From positions 682,001-746,000 of the forward strand of contig NZ_CP118270.1 of assembly GCF_028771845.1 (NCBI RefSeq): 64,000 nt of DNA, in the 5' to 3' direction. The translations under genes were made by a program, and so were the position numbers. Within the stretch, counting starts at the first letter, position 1. Every line of letters starts with the position of its first letter. A model generated the notes under the pieces. That model did not search any database and was not told where the DNA came from. It saw nothing but the letters and a program-made list of their open reading frames with translations. This stretch comes from Paenibacillus marchantiae. GTDB lineage: Bacteria > Bacillota > Bacilli > Paenibacillales > Paenibacillaceae. Below are positions 17,745-26,759 of this stretch, piece by piece.

Positions 17745-18659
17745 ATGAAATGCCCAGTATGTAATCATGAAAATGGAAATGCCAGTTTTTGCGAGAGGTG
17801 CGGCGCTAATCTAGCCCCTTCCTCCCCTACTGCAAATTCCGCTCAGGAGCAACAATCCGCTGCTGCCGAACCTGAATATACCCGTTGGTCGAGCACACAG
17901 ACGACACCTTCTCACGCTCCCATTTCTCCCAACACACCTTCTGCTCCCAGACCTGTACAACATGTATCCGACTCTTCCAGCACAGAGGGCGCTTCATCTT
18001 CAGGAGACAAAAACACCAATCAGTGGAATAACATCGTACAAAATGAGAAATTTCAGCAAGCCAAAGAAGTAAGCAAACAGTATCTATCCTATTTCCTTAG
18101 TGTGCTCACTCGTCCTTATCAAACCATGAAAACCGTTGGTGAACAGCACTCTCTTAACGGCTGGATCACGATGGCTCTGATTGCGGTCCTATCCTCTACA
18201 TACTTTTTGATTACATTCGGCCGGATGGATATGGACGGATTGTTCATTGGCGGGTTTATCAGACCGCTATTGTTCACCGCCATTTCCTTGATCGTTGCGA
18301 TCGCATTGATGTATGCCATACTGAAGATTGAGAAAATAACGTTTCGCCCCAAAACGCTGGTTGCCCAGTTTGGATCATTACTAGTTCCCGCTGTAGCGTC
18401 GCTCGTTCTGGCGAATCTGTTTATTGTTATCTCGTATTCCATCGCTATCTTCTTCCTCGTTGTCTCGTATTTGATTATCTTTGTATCTCTTAACACGGTG
18501 CTGTTCCAGTATCCGCTGAATCGTACGAAGGCAGCCATCGATAGCATGTACAGCGTGTTGATTGCCAATGTTGTATTGTTTTTTATTCTATCTCGCTTTC
18601 TGGGCACTACAATCATTGGATTGATTAGTTTCATGTTTTCTCCATACGGTCGTATGTAG
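17745..18659 (+). CDS. Zinc-ribbon membrane protein (YIP1-like)
   Basis: 304 residues. The N-terminus is a small zinc ribbon with paired cysteines (CPVCN...FCERCG). A Ser/Pro/Gln-rich linker of about 80 residues follows, then four or five membrane segments resembling the YIP1 family. GGAGG precedes the ATG at 17745 by 8 bases; an in-frame ATG at 17730 has no such site. Function is not known. Proteins of this build occur near stress or envelope genes in Bacillota. It stands alone, divergent from efeOBU. Confidence 0.8.
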   Translation: MKCPVCNHENGNASFCERCGANLAPSSPTANSAQEQQSAAAEPEYTRWSSTQTTPSHAPISPNTPSAPRPVQHVSDSSSTEGASSSGDKNTNQWNNIVQNEKFQQAKEVSKQYLSYFLSVLTRPYQTMKTVGEQHSLNGWITMALIAVLSSTYFLITFGRMDMDGLFIGGFIRPLLFTAISLIVAIALMYAILKIEKITFRPKTLVAQFGSLLVPAVASLVLANLFIVISYSIAIFFLVVSYLIIFVSLNTVLFQYPLNRTKAAIDSMYSVLIANVVLFFILSRFLGTTIIGLISFMFSPYGRM

Positions 18660-18681
18660 TATCTAGTTCAAAAGCTCTTAC

Positions 18682-18724
18682 GAAGGCTCTCCCTGCTTAT
18701 GCGAGGAGGGTCTTCTTTTGTTTT
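18682..18724 (+). terminator. Probable terminator after the zinc-ribbon gene
   Basis: GAAGGCTCTCCC and GAGGGTCTTC form an imperfect stem followed by a T-rich run. Confidence 0.6.
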
Positions 18725-18757
18725 CAACGTCAGCAGATTGCACTCGTTGCGTTCCAT

Positions 18758-18776
18758 ACACTATAATGTGTAGTGT
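18758..18776. promoter_or_regulatory. Palindromic operator candidate 1 upstream of the DUF3105 gene
   Basis: ACACTATAATGTGTAGTGT has six-base inverted ends (ACACTA/TAGTGT). It shares these ends and spacing with the perfect palindrome 99 bases downstream. Confidence 0.6.
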
Positions 18777-18856
18777 AAAAGGTATGTCCTTTTTTACGTA
18801 AGGATATGAGGTGAGAAACACTCCATGCTTATATCGGATCTGCACCATTGTCATTA

Positions 18857-18875
18857 ACACTACATTATGTAGTGT
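18857..18875. promoter_or_regulatory. Palindromic operator candidate 2 upstream of the DUF3105 gene
   Basis: ACACTACATTATGTAGTGT is a perfect 9-1-9 palindrome ending 40 bases before the DUF3105 start. The TACA...TGTA core resembles operators of BlaI/MecI/CopY-type repressors, although the spacing is one base longer than theirs. No such regulator is encoded in this window. Confidence 0.7.
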
Positions 18876-18915
18876 ATTGTTGTGATCATTTATTTTATTA
18901 AGAAGGGTAGAGGAA

Positions 18916-19659
18916 ATGGATATGAATATGAATCATATGCAAATGGAGCACGAGGCAGGGACATCCTATCTTTGGCTTATCATTGGGGCAGTCGTTCTAT
19001 TGCTCTCCATCGCAGCTTATATCTGGTCTTCACGCACCCAGAAGTCTGTACTGGCACATATGAAGAAGAATGAACGAGCTGTGATTAAAAAGAAAACCCG
19101 ATCTATCCGCCTGGCTGCTCATGCACTACTGGGGGTATCGATCATTGCGTTTGTTCTTTTCTTCATGCAGGGCGCATTTACCAAGTATGACGTTGCGGAT
19201 CTGAATGCCGGTGCTGCGATCGAAGTGACTGACGATAAATACTACGGAGCCGATCATACGGAAGAGCCGATTCAATATGAGATGACCATCCCGACATCGG
19301 GGCCTCATAACCCGCATGATATCAAATTTGGATTCTACACCGATTTCCCCGGCTATCCATATCTAGTACATAATCTAGAGCATGGGGATATCATCATTTA
19401 TTACCGTGAGAATGCAAGTGATGAGCTGAAGGAGCATCTGAAATACCTTGCCAAGTTCCGCAAAGCTGGATCAGGTATTCTCGCTGTACCGAACAAAGAC
19501 ATCCCCGAGGGCAGTGAGGTCATCGTGACGGCATGGACCAAAACGATGAAGCTGGACCAATTCGATGATGCCAAAGTAGGCACTTTTATTAATAAATATA
19601 TTAATCAGGGACCTGAGAAGATCCCTGCCTCCATCCGCCAGGGTGGCGGGACGATGTAA
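18916..19659 (+). CDS. DUF3105 membrane protein with Met/His-rich N-terminus
   Basis: 247 residues. A very short leading segment rich in Met and His (MDMNMNHMQMEHEAG) is followed by two membrane segments around residues 17-37 and 65-85. The extracytoplasmic domain has the DUF3105 pattern (TSGPHNPHDIKFGFYTDFPG, LVHNLEHGDIIIYY). Family function is unknown. The Met/His cluster could bind copper or another soft metal, which is inference. AGAAGGG lies 8 bases before the first ATG; ATGs two and four codons later are alternatives. It is a single gene behind two matching palindromes, suggesting control by a dedicated repressor. Confidence 0.85.
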   Translation: MDMNMNHMQMEHEAGTSYLWLIIGAVVLLLSIAAYIWSSRTQKSVLAHMKKNERAVIKKKTRSIRLAAHALLGVSIIAFVLFFMQGAFTKYDVADLNAGAAIEVTDDKYYGADHTEEPIQYEMTIPTSGPHNPHDIKFGFYTDFPGYPYLVHNLEHGDIIIYYRENASDELKEHLKYLAKFRKAGSGILAVPNKDIPEGSEVIVTAWTKTMKLDQFDDAKVGTFINKYINQGPEKIPASIRQGGGTM

Positions 19660-19750
19660 TGCCCTCTTTGTAGTAACAGCAGCAAATGGTTCCTGCAATC
19701 ATGGGGAGTCCAAGAGATGAGATATCCATTTATACGTTTCAAACAAGATA

Positions 19751-19779
19751 AGCTCCTGGATCTACTTGATCCGGGGGCT
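19751..19779 (+). terminator. Possible terminator hairpin after the DUF3105 gene
   Basis: AGCTCCTGGATC and GATCCGGGGGCT form a GC-rich stem with a 5-base loop. Only a weak T-tract follows. The remaining spacer to 19934 shows no gene. Confidence 0.55.
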
Positions 19780-19933
19780 AATTCTTTATCATGCAGATGC
19801 CGATATTTTAAATAGAAATGAAATACATATATGTACGTTAGCAAAGTAGCAAACGCATTCCCAATAAGAAGATTCATCCAACTTCAATATAAGAATTCAT
19901 AGTCCTACATATCAAGGGGGAACATTTCTACTA

Positions 19934-21652
19934 ATGAACAGTTTGTTTATGCGTATCTTTTTATTTTTTTCCTGTCTGATGCTGGCGGCAGGAGCCGTTC
20001 TTGGCATTACCATGTATCGCTCATCTGCACAGCTGGTTGAACAATCGATGGGCATGCAGGCACAGGCTGTTGCCGAACGAGCAGCGCAATCCATCGACAC
20101 CTCCCTGTATGCGCCACTTAGTACAGGACAGGATCAAACCGAGTATTACGATACATTGCGCGAACAACTCAGCCAGCTTCGCCAGTCCAATGGATTGAAG
20201 TATCTATACACGCTTGGTAAGCGTGAAGATAACGGAGCCGCATCGTATTATTACGTGGTGGATGGCGCTGCTCCGGATGTGGAAGAGGATGATTTCTCTC
20301 CCTACGGGTCCCCAGAAGAGAACCACTATGTGGGAATGCTGCAAGCCTTTGCACAAAACGAACCTTTCCGGGGCGATCTGACCCAGGATGAGTACGGCGC
20401 AACGATTACAGCCTATGTACCAATTCACGGGGCTAATGGGGAACTGCTTGGTCTGGTTGGCGCCGACCTCGACTCCACCGCCGTCTACGAGTTAATGACA
20501 CGCAATCGGATGACCATGATCTGGACTGCCCTTGCCATCGTATTACTCAGCGTGCTGCTGGTCTATGGATTTGCTCATTATTTGACCCGTCCTCTGGTGA
20601 AACTGAAGAAGATCATTGCTGAGGTGGGCAATGGTGATCTGACCGTCGATGTCGAGCTTGGACGGAAGGATGAGGTCGGACAACTGGCTTCGGAGTTCAA
20701 ACATCTGGTCACGGATACAAGAGATGTCATGACAGGCATCCGCAAAAGCTCCGATTCCCTGCTGCAAGCAGCCGAAGGGGTATCCAGACACTCGCAGGCG
20801 ACAGCGGAAGCCAGCCAGCGCATTGCTGAGCACACGGATCACACAGCCAAAGGGGCTGCGGAGCAGGTTGCACGCGCGGGGGAAGTTACTGTAGCGATGG
20901 AGGAAATTACACGCAGCATGCAGCATATTGCGAATTCATCTTCCATGGTGGCTGATGTATCCGAGGAGACGACCCATAACGCGATACAGGGCCAGACCAA
21001 CATCAACACCGCGATCGACCGCATGGACAAGATTCATCAGGCCAACGCCCAGATGGAAGCATCTACCTCCCAGCTTGCGCAATACTCCAGCAAAATTGAA
21101 TCGGTAGCCCACATGATGAAGGGCATCGCTTCTCAGACCAGTCTGCTGGCATTAAATGCAAGCATTGAAGCTGCTCGGGCCGGGGAACATGGCAGCGGAT
21201 TCGCCGTTGTTGCTTCCGAGGTTCGGAAGCTTGCGGGGGAATCAGAGCAATCGTCCCAGCATGTGACTGAACTGATCGCCGAAATGACGAGACAGACTGC
21301 CGTTTTATCTTCGCATATGTCGGCCAGTACCTCAGAAGTTCAAGCCGGTCTTGCTGTTGTTCAGGAAGCAGGACGTTCATTCACGTCCATTCATTCCGGC
21401 ATTGAGACGATGAATGAACGCCTGCACGAAGTGTCCGCCGCTTCCGAACAGCTCTCCGCCAGTGCAGAAGAAGTATCCGCTTCCGTTGAGGATATGGAAC
21501 ATATCTCGCGCAAGTCCTCTTCCAGCATTCAGGAAGTATCGGCTGCAACTGACGGGCAACTTCAATCGATGGATGAGATGAGTACGTCCGCGGAATCCCT
21601 TCGTGTGTTGTCTAGTGAATTGAACGGGTTGATAAGCCGATTCAAAATATAA
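19934..21652 (+). CDS. Methyl-accepting chemotaxis protein
   Basis: Membrane chemoreceptor of 572 residues. The order is an N-terminal membrane segment, an extracytoplasmic Cache-like sensor domain (about 30-185, including [10 protein letters not shown] and [14 protein letters not shown]), a second membrane segment, HAMP ([20 protein letters not shown]), and a cytoplasmic coiled coil. The kinase-control tip reads [20 protein letters not shown] with the following [13 protein letters not shown]. It would signal through CheA/CheW to the flagellar motor. GGGGGA lies 12 bases before the ATG, a slightly long spacing. It is monocistronic. The ligand is unknown. Confidence 0.95.
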   Translation: MNSLFMRIFLFFSCLMLAAGAVLGITMYRSSAQLVEQSMGMQAQAVAERAAQSIDTSLYAPLSTGQDQTEYYDTLREQLSQLRQSNGLKYLYTLGKREDNGAASYYYVVDGAAPDVEEDDFSPYGSPEENHYVGMLQAFAQNEPFRGDLTQDEYGATITAYVPIHGANGELLGLVGADLDSTAVYELMTRNRMTMIWTALAIVLLSVLLVYGFAHYLTRPLVKLKKIIAEVGNGDLTVDVELGRKDEVGQLASEFKHLVTDTRDVMTGIRKSSDSLLQAAEGVSRHSQATAEASQRIAEHTDHTAKGAAEQVARAGEVTVAMEEITRSMQHIANSSSMVADVSEETTHNAIQGQTNINTAIDRMDKIHQANAQMEASTSQLAQYSSKIESVAHMMKGIASQTSLLALNASIEAARAGEHGSGFAVVASEVRKLAGESEQSSQHVTELIAEMTRQTAVLSSHMSASTSEVQAGLAVVQEAGRSFTSIHSGIETMNERLHEVSAASEQLSASAEEVSASVEDMEHISRKSSSSIQEVSAATDGQLQSMDEMSTSAESLRVLSSELNGLISRFKI

Positions 21653-21702
21653 ATCGGATTGCAGATGGGCATTCCATGGAGCCCACCGGATGAATACAAA
21701 AA

Positions 21703-21771
21703 AGCCGCAAGGCAGGGAACAGGAACATGGGGCTTACCCCATTCCTGCTCACTCTGCCTGCGGATTTTTAT
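21703..21771. terminator. Bidirectional terminator between converging genes
   Basis: A long stem (CCGCAAGGCAGG with CTGCCTGCGG, and CATGGGG with CCCCAT) is flanked by A-run and T-run, so it can stop transcription of both the chemoreceptor gene and the nucleoside hydrolase gene. Confidence 0.8.
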
Positions 21772-21812
21772 TGTTCTACCTTTAATGGAGGCTGGCCTTG
21801 CGGCTGCCTGAA

Positions 21813-22778
21813 TTAATAACGCTGCGGAGCAGCTTTTTTGCCCAAATCCGTCATGTATGTGAAGAACGCTTCTGGATCGGTATCATACACGAGTTGTACT
21901 GGACGTCCGTCTGCTTGTTCCACCGTACGGCCTTGGCTTGGACCATCCGGAATAACAATACAGTTCACCGTTTTCTTCTTCACGATGTCTTCACGTCCAA
22001 CGGAAGCCGTAGTCAACACATCCCACAGATAGTACGTGGAATTCGTTTCACTGTACACCAGTGGCGGACATCCTGCGTAACAGTTACCCAGGAAGTCAAC
22101 GCCTTCAAAGCGGCGCTCTGCAGCCCAACGGTTACGTACAGCAGGTGTCAGAGGCACTTTGTTCGTGCTTTCCAGGGCTACCAGATCAATCTGGATACCG
22201 CTCTGCCATACACGGTAAGCCGCTTCCGGGTCCCAGAATACGTTCCATTCTGCTGTACCATCATGCTCAGGCTCTTCAACGTTCCCTCTTTCGAACGTAC
22301 CACCCATCCACACGAGCTTGTCGATTTTCTCTTCAATGTCTGGTGCTTCGTCCAGTGCACGCGCGAGGTCAGTCAGCGGCCCTGTGAACAGGAGCAGCGT
22401 TTTGCCTTCGGTGTTGCGCACTTTCTCAATCAGATGCTGATGAGCCGGAACGGCAGACAAAGGAGCTTCCATTTTGCCGGACTCGTTCAGTACTGGAAGT
22501 GCATCTACATAGAAGGAGTGCAATCTCCACGCCGCAGGAAACGGATTCTTCCCTCTGGAGTTGGATTTCGCTACCTCTACGGAATATGTGCCGAAGCGAT
22601 CGATAATTTTACGGCTGGCATCTGTAGCTGGCTCCAGATATCCATCTGCCGGAATAACCGATACACCGGTTACATTTACGTTGTCCATTTGCAGAAGCAT
22701 GAACAGCGATACGAGGTCATCCACGCCGCCGTCATGGTTAAAGTACACATTAAGTTGGTTCGTCATGCTTGTTTTCAT
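21813..22778 (-). CDS. Nucleoside hydrolase family protein, variant active site
   Basis: About 321 residues, related to inosine-uridine nucleoside hydrolases. The N-terminal metal motif reads FNHDGGVDDLVSL, so the first Asp of the usual D-x-D-x-x-x-D-D is Asn. LLLFTGPLTDLARAL and KLVWMGGTFERGN match the family pattern. The conserved C-terminal substrate-binding region is less typical. I start at the ATG at 22778, immediately behind GGGGGAAGG; 22766 is an alternative. It is transcribed alone and differs clearly from the operon-borne nucleoside hydrolase at 2289. Substrate is unknown. Confidence 0.8.
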   Translation of the reverse strand: MKTSMTNQLNVYFNHDGGVDDLVSLFMLLQMDNVNVTGVSVIPADGYLEPATDASRKIIDRFGTYSVEVAKSNSRGKNPFPAAWRLHSFYVDALPVLNESGKMEAPLSAVPAHQHLIEKVRNTEGKTLLLFTGPLTDLARALDEAPDIEEKIDKLVWMGGTFERGNVEEPEHDGTAEWNVFWDPEAAYRVWQSGIQIDLVALESTNKVPLTPAVRNRWAAERRFEGVDFLGNCYAGCPPLVYSETNSTYYLWDVLTTASVGREDIVKKKTVNCIVIPDGPSQGRTVEQADGRPVQLVYDTDPEAFFTYMTDLGKKAAPQRY

Positions 22779-22983
22779 CCTTCCCCCTGGTTGTCCCATT
22801 GATGTTCATCCCGTCCGTCTGCCTGTGGCTGACGTTACCTCTATTATGTCCCAAAACCCTTGGCCACGTAAACCTTCCTCGCACAAAGAAAATAGCGACC
22901 AGTTCTGTTTCTGCTGATATTTTACAGTTCCCCCATTCCATCTCAGCATTTGCCCGAAGCAGCCTGCACTCCAATAGGAAAAT

Positions 22984-23027
22984 GAAAAAAAACAAGGACA
23001 GTGGGCTAGAGGCCCCACTGTCCTTGT
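22984..23027 (-). terminator. Rho-independent terminator after the MMPL transporter gene
   Basis: ACAAGGACAGTGGG and CCCACTGTCCTTGT form a perfect 14-bp stem followed, on the minus strand, by eight T. Confidence 0.95.
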
Positions 23028-23044
23028 CTGAATCTATCCATCGA

Positions 23045-25276
23045 TTACATGGATTGTTTTTGTTTCTCTTTGGCTTTCTCTGCAACAGGCACATACTTGC
23101 CTGGCCAGAAAGCCCATTTGCCCAGCAACGTTGTAATGGCTGGCACCATGAACGGTCGAACAAGGAACGTATCGAGCAAGACACCCGCAGCCGTGATAAT
23201 ACCGAACTGCACCAGCACCTGTATAGGCAGTGTTGCCAGCACGGCAAACGTACCTGCGAGAATCAGACCTGCGGAAGTAATAACAGATCCGGTTTCACCC
23301 ACACCTTCCTTGATCGCTTGGCGAAGTGGCATCGTTTTGCGTTTTTGCCAGATGCTTGAGATCATGAAGATGTTGTAGTCCTCACCCAGCGCCACAAGGA
23401 ATACGAAGGAATACAGCGGAATCGCTCCCTGAATGGCGTCTGCTCCCAATCCATAGTGAATAATGAGCCAACCCAGGCCCAATGCAGAGAAGTAGGATAG
23501 TACTACTGTCGCGATCAGATACGCCGTCGCTACGACGGAACGCAGGTATAACAGCAGCAGCAATGTGATCATTCCGATCACCACTGGAATAATGATGCTG
23601 GCATCCCGCTCTCCAGTGACTTCGATATCATACTGCTCAGCCGTCTGACCGTCGATCCAGACATGGCTGTCCACGCTTGTTATTCCAGCATCTTTCAATG
23701 CCTGTTCAGCCGTTGCCCGCAGATCCGGGATATGCTGCATCGCCTCCATAGAGTATGGATTCAGATTGAATTCCACATCGTAAGCGGTGATGTTTGCATT
23801 CTCAGCACCCTGCTGCGCTTCACCTACCTTGCTTACGTAATCCAGCGATTCCAGACGTTGTTTCAGATCTGTCTCGCTGCCTTCTGTATCGATAATCACT
23901 TTCGCCGGAGCGAGTTCACCTTCCGAGAACTGTTCTCCAATGACTTTGAAACCTTCACGAGAAGCAACATTCTCCGGGAAGGATGATAGCAAGTCATACG
24001 TGAATTTAATTTGGCTGGAGAAAGCAGCCAGTCCACCCAACAACACCAGCGTAATCGCCAGTACTGTCCACGGTTTGGTTACTACTGTACGGCCAATCCA
24101 GCTTTCCTTGATTTTACGCGGAGCAGGCGCTGGTTTGCCTTTTTTCTTCGCACGTTCTACTTCCATATCATGCGTACGCGGTACAAACGGGTAGAATGAA
24201 CCCCGACCGAAGATCGCGAGCAAAGCCGGAACCAGCGTCAGGCTCGCAATAAACATGATGAAGATGGATAAACTGAATGGTACGGCAAAACGGTGATAGG
24301 CACCATATTCTGCGAACAGCAGTACAAGCAGTGCTGCAACAACTGTAAATCCACTCATGGCAATCGCACCGGACGATCCGGTAATCGCCTGGAAGAGTGC
24401 TTTCTTTTTATCCGGCTCATGATAGAGAACTTGACGGAATCTGGAGATCATGAACAGACAATAGTCCGTTCCTGCACCGAACAACAGCACCGTCATAATA
24501 GAGATGGACTGCGCGTCCACTGTAATCCAGCCCTGATCCGCCATAAATCCGAGAATCGGACTGGTGACCATATAAGCGAACCCAACTGCAATAATTGGGA
24601 TAATCGCCAGTACGGGCGAACGGTAGATCAACAGCAACAGCACAAGTACCAGTACAACCGTTGCAATCAGCAAGGATACATCCGCAGATGAGAACAGCCC
24701 ACTTGCATCAATCGATATCCCCACCGGACCTGTAACCCGTGCACTTAGTGCGCTCGCATCATCAATGGCAACATTAAATGGGTCGGAACCGAAAATATCT
24801 TTCGTTTTCTGCTCCAGCGCTTCAATGCCTTCTTTCAACTGTGACGAATCAGCTTCCTGATTGAAAAAGAGCGGCATAACCAAGGTGCTTCCGTCTTCCG
24901 AAAGCTGACCTTTCAGAGCCTCAGGCGGCAACTGATATAGTGGTACCACAGATTGCTGCTGCTCCACCGGATCTTGATCCAGTCGCTCGGTTAACGCCTG
25001 AATGTTCTTAATCTGTTCATCCGTCAGCCCGCCGGCTTGACGCCATACGATAAGAGCGGGAACACCTTCGCCGCCGGGAAATTCTTTCTGGGCAACTGCT
25101 GCCGCCTGCACCGAGGGCTTGGAATCACTCAGATCCTGCGCGTTATTCGTTTCACGGTCACCAACAGCAGGCCACACCACACCAAGAACAACCGCGATGA
25201 TGATCCATACCAACAGTGTAATCCATTTGCTTCGTTTGCCGGCAACCCAGCGGCCGTAGCCCGAACCTTCTTGCAT
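23045..25276 (-). CDS. MMPL-family transporter (RND superfamily)
   Basis: Integral membrane exporter of 743 residues. Two repeats of one plus five or so membrane segments are separated by large extracytoplasmic loops. MMPL hallmarks include the GAGTDYCLFMISRFRQ segment in the first half and the equivalent LGEDYNIFMISSIWQ in the second, containing the proton-relay Asp/Tyr positions. Relatives in Bacillota (YdfJ/YdgH type) export lipids or amphipathic drugs. GGAGA precedes the ATG. A TetR gene diverges 180 bases away and very likely controls it. Confidence 0.93.
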   Translation of the reverse strand: MQEGSGYGRWVAGKRSKWITLLVWIIIAVVLGVVWPAVGDRETNNAQDLSDSKPSVQAAAVAQKEFPGGEGVPALIVWRQAGGLTDEQIKNIQALTERLDQDPVEQQQSVVPLYQLPPEALKGQLSEDGSTLVMPLFFNQEADSSQLKEGIEALEQKTKDIFGSDPFNVAIDDASALSARVTGPVGISIDASGLFSSADVSLLIATVVLVLVLLLLIYRSPVLAIIPIIAVGFAYMVTSPILGFMADQGWITVDAQSISIMTVLLFGAGTDYCLFMISRFRQVLYHEPDKKKALFQAITGSSGAIAMSGFTVVAALLVLLFAEYGAYHRFAVPFSLSIFIMFIASLTLVPALLAIFGRGSFYPFVPRTHDMEVERAKKKGKPAPAPRKIKESWIGRTVVTKPWTVLAITLVLLGGLAAFSSQIKFTYDLLSSFPENVASREGFKVIGEQFSEGELAPAKVIIDTEGSETDLKQRLESLDYVSKVGEAQQGAENANITAYDVEFNLNPYSMEAMQHIPDLRATAEQALKDAGITSVDSHVWIDGQTAEQYDIEVTGERDASIIIPVVIGMITLLLLLYLRSVVATAYLIATVVLSYFSALGLGWLIIHYGLGADAIQGAIPLYSFVFLVALGEDYNIFMISSIWQKRKTMPLRQAIKEGVGETGSVITSAGLILAGTFAVLATLPIQVLVQFGIITAAGVLLDTFLVRPFMVPAITTLLGKWAFWPGKYVPVAEKAKEKQKQSM

Positions 25277-25373
25277 TGTCTCTTCATCTCCCTATTTTGG
25301 TTCTATGAAGCCGTTTTTATGTGATAAATATAGAAATGAACCACGGGTCATAGTATAATTGACTTAATTATAT

Positions 25374-25388
25374 ATACCGGAAGGTTAA
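25374..25388. promoter_or_regulatory. Candidate TetR operator
   Basis: TATACCGGAAGGTTAATA has ACC/GGT inverted halves around GGAA and lies midway between the divergent MMPL and TetR genes. It is short, so the assignment is tentative. Confidence 0.35.
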
Positions 25389-25456
25389 TATTGCAAATAC
25401 TAATTTTGTGAACACTTTTGTACAGCCAACATGAATAAGTAAAGAGGTATGCAACC

Positions 25457-26080
25457 ATGAGCAAAAAAACGAACCCTCCCCGCTCGCCGGGCAGGCCCAA
25501 AGCTGGTGCTGATCAGGCTTCAGCCCAGTCAAAAATACTAATGACCGCCTCGCGGCTATTTATGGAATACGGGTATGAGCCCGTCTCTCTCCAGCAAATC
25601 GCCTCGCTATGCGGCGTAACCAAAGCATCGATCTATTATCATTTTTCCAGCAAACCGCAGCTATTCACCGTCGCCATCACCAGTATGATGGCTATGGGCA
25701 TGCAGCAGACAGCTCTCCGTATGGATGCACCAGGTACATTACAAGAGCGGTTGGAGAAAGTTGCGGAAGGACGGATGCAACAATCCCACGTCGATACCGA
25801 GACCATGATGCGTGAAGCCAATACCTATCTTGATGCAGATCAGCTGGCCCAGATCCGTGAAGCCGAAGTCCGCATCTATGAAGTCCTCGCCACCCACTTT
25901 AAGCGGGAGATGGACAACGGTTATTTGCGATCTGCCAATCCGATGCTGCTTGCCCATGCGTTTACGTCCTTGCTGATGCTGGCAAACCGCGAAGACGTGC
26001 GCGACATGCATGCAACGATTGCCGATCTGGCACATGAGCTGGTAGCTTTATTTTTGGGTGGAGCCGCTCACAAGGCGTAA
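25457..26080 (+). CDS. TetR-family transcriptional regulator
   Basis: 207 residues. The N-terminus is basic and Pro-rich. The helix-turn-helix is clear (MEYGYEPVSLQQIASLCGVT, then KASIYYHFSSKPQLF), followed by an all-helical ligand-binding domain. AAAGAGGT lies 8 bases before the ATG. It diverges from the MMPL exporter and is probably its repressor, released by an exported compound. Confidence 0.93.
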   Translation: MSKKTNPPRSPGRPKAGADQASAQSKILMTASRLFMEYGYEPVSLQQIASLCGVTKASIYYHFSSKPQLFTVAITSMMAMGMQQTALRMDAPGTLQERLEKVAEGRMQQSHVDTETMMREANTYLDADQLAQIREAEVRIYEVLATHFKREMDNGYLRSANPMLLAHAFTSLLMLANREDVRDMHATIADLAHELVALFLGGAAHKA

Positions 26081-26164
26081 AGATCTCTCCATGCTTTTGC
26101 CAATGCCGCGATACCAGCTCAATCAGTCCTGCATGACGATTTGAACCCATAGGAGGAGTAAATC

Positions 26165-26746
26165 ATGTCCCAACCAACACCATCCGCACGCATCCCACGT
26201 CTGTTGGAAACGAAGCGCATCTATCTGCGTCCATTTGAATCGACTGATATTGATACCTATTTCCCCGGATTGTTTGACGCCGAGATGCGCAGACTTACTG
26301 GAACACAAAACAGCTTCACCCGTACCCAAGTAGAACGTTACATCGAAAACGCGGCCCAGGATGACTCACGCCTGATGCTGCTGATTGCCTTGCAGGAGAA
26401 TGACCAGGTCATCGGAGAGATTGCCCTGATGGATATGCATACCAAAAATCGCAGTGCGCACATCCGAATCGCCATTGATCATACAGAGCATCAAGGAAAA
26501 GGATATGGCAGTGAGGCATTGCTGCTTATGCTGCATTATGGTTTCGGTATCTGCAATCTGCACCGAATCGAGCTTGAAGTGTATGCCTTCAATCAACGTG
26601 CGATTCGTACATATGAGAAACTAGGATTTCAACGTGAAGGTTTACGGCGAGATGCCTTGTATTACAATCATCAATATCACGATGCCATTCAGATGAGCAT
26701 GCTGGAGAATGAATTCCGAGAGCGGCATGTCAGCATACTTGGATAA
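26165..26746 (+). CDS. GNAT-family N-acetyltransferase, RimJ/RimL type
   Basis: 193 residues. The fold signatures of the protein/antibiotic acetyltransferase group are present: LLETKRIYLRPFESTDID at the N-terminus, the acetyl-CoA loop HQGKGYGSEA, and HRIELEVYAFNQRAIRTYEK near the C-terminus. AGGAG precedes the ATG. It lies 84 bases after the TetR gene on the same strand but a shared role is not evident. The acceptor is unknown. It converges with the serpin gene with only 13 bases between stops. Confidence 0.92.
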   Translation: MSQPTPSARIPRLLETKRIYLRPFESTDIDTYFPGLFDAEMRRLTGTQNSFTRTQVERYIENAAQDDSRLMLLIALQENDQVIGEIALMDMHTKNRSAHIRIAIDHTEHQGKGYGSEALLLMLHYGFGICNLHRIELEVYAFNQRAIRTYEKLGFQREGLRRDALYYNHQYHDAIQMSMLENEFRERHVSILG

Positions 26747-26759
26747 CGAAGACTACGTG

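Noticed and set aside
21798..22802. 334-codon open frame on the plus strand
   Set aside because: Antisense to the nucleoside hydrolase gene, Cys/His/Arg-rich composition typical of a shadow.
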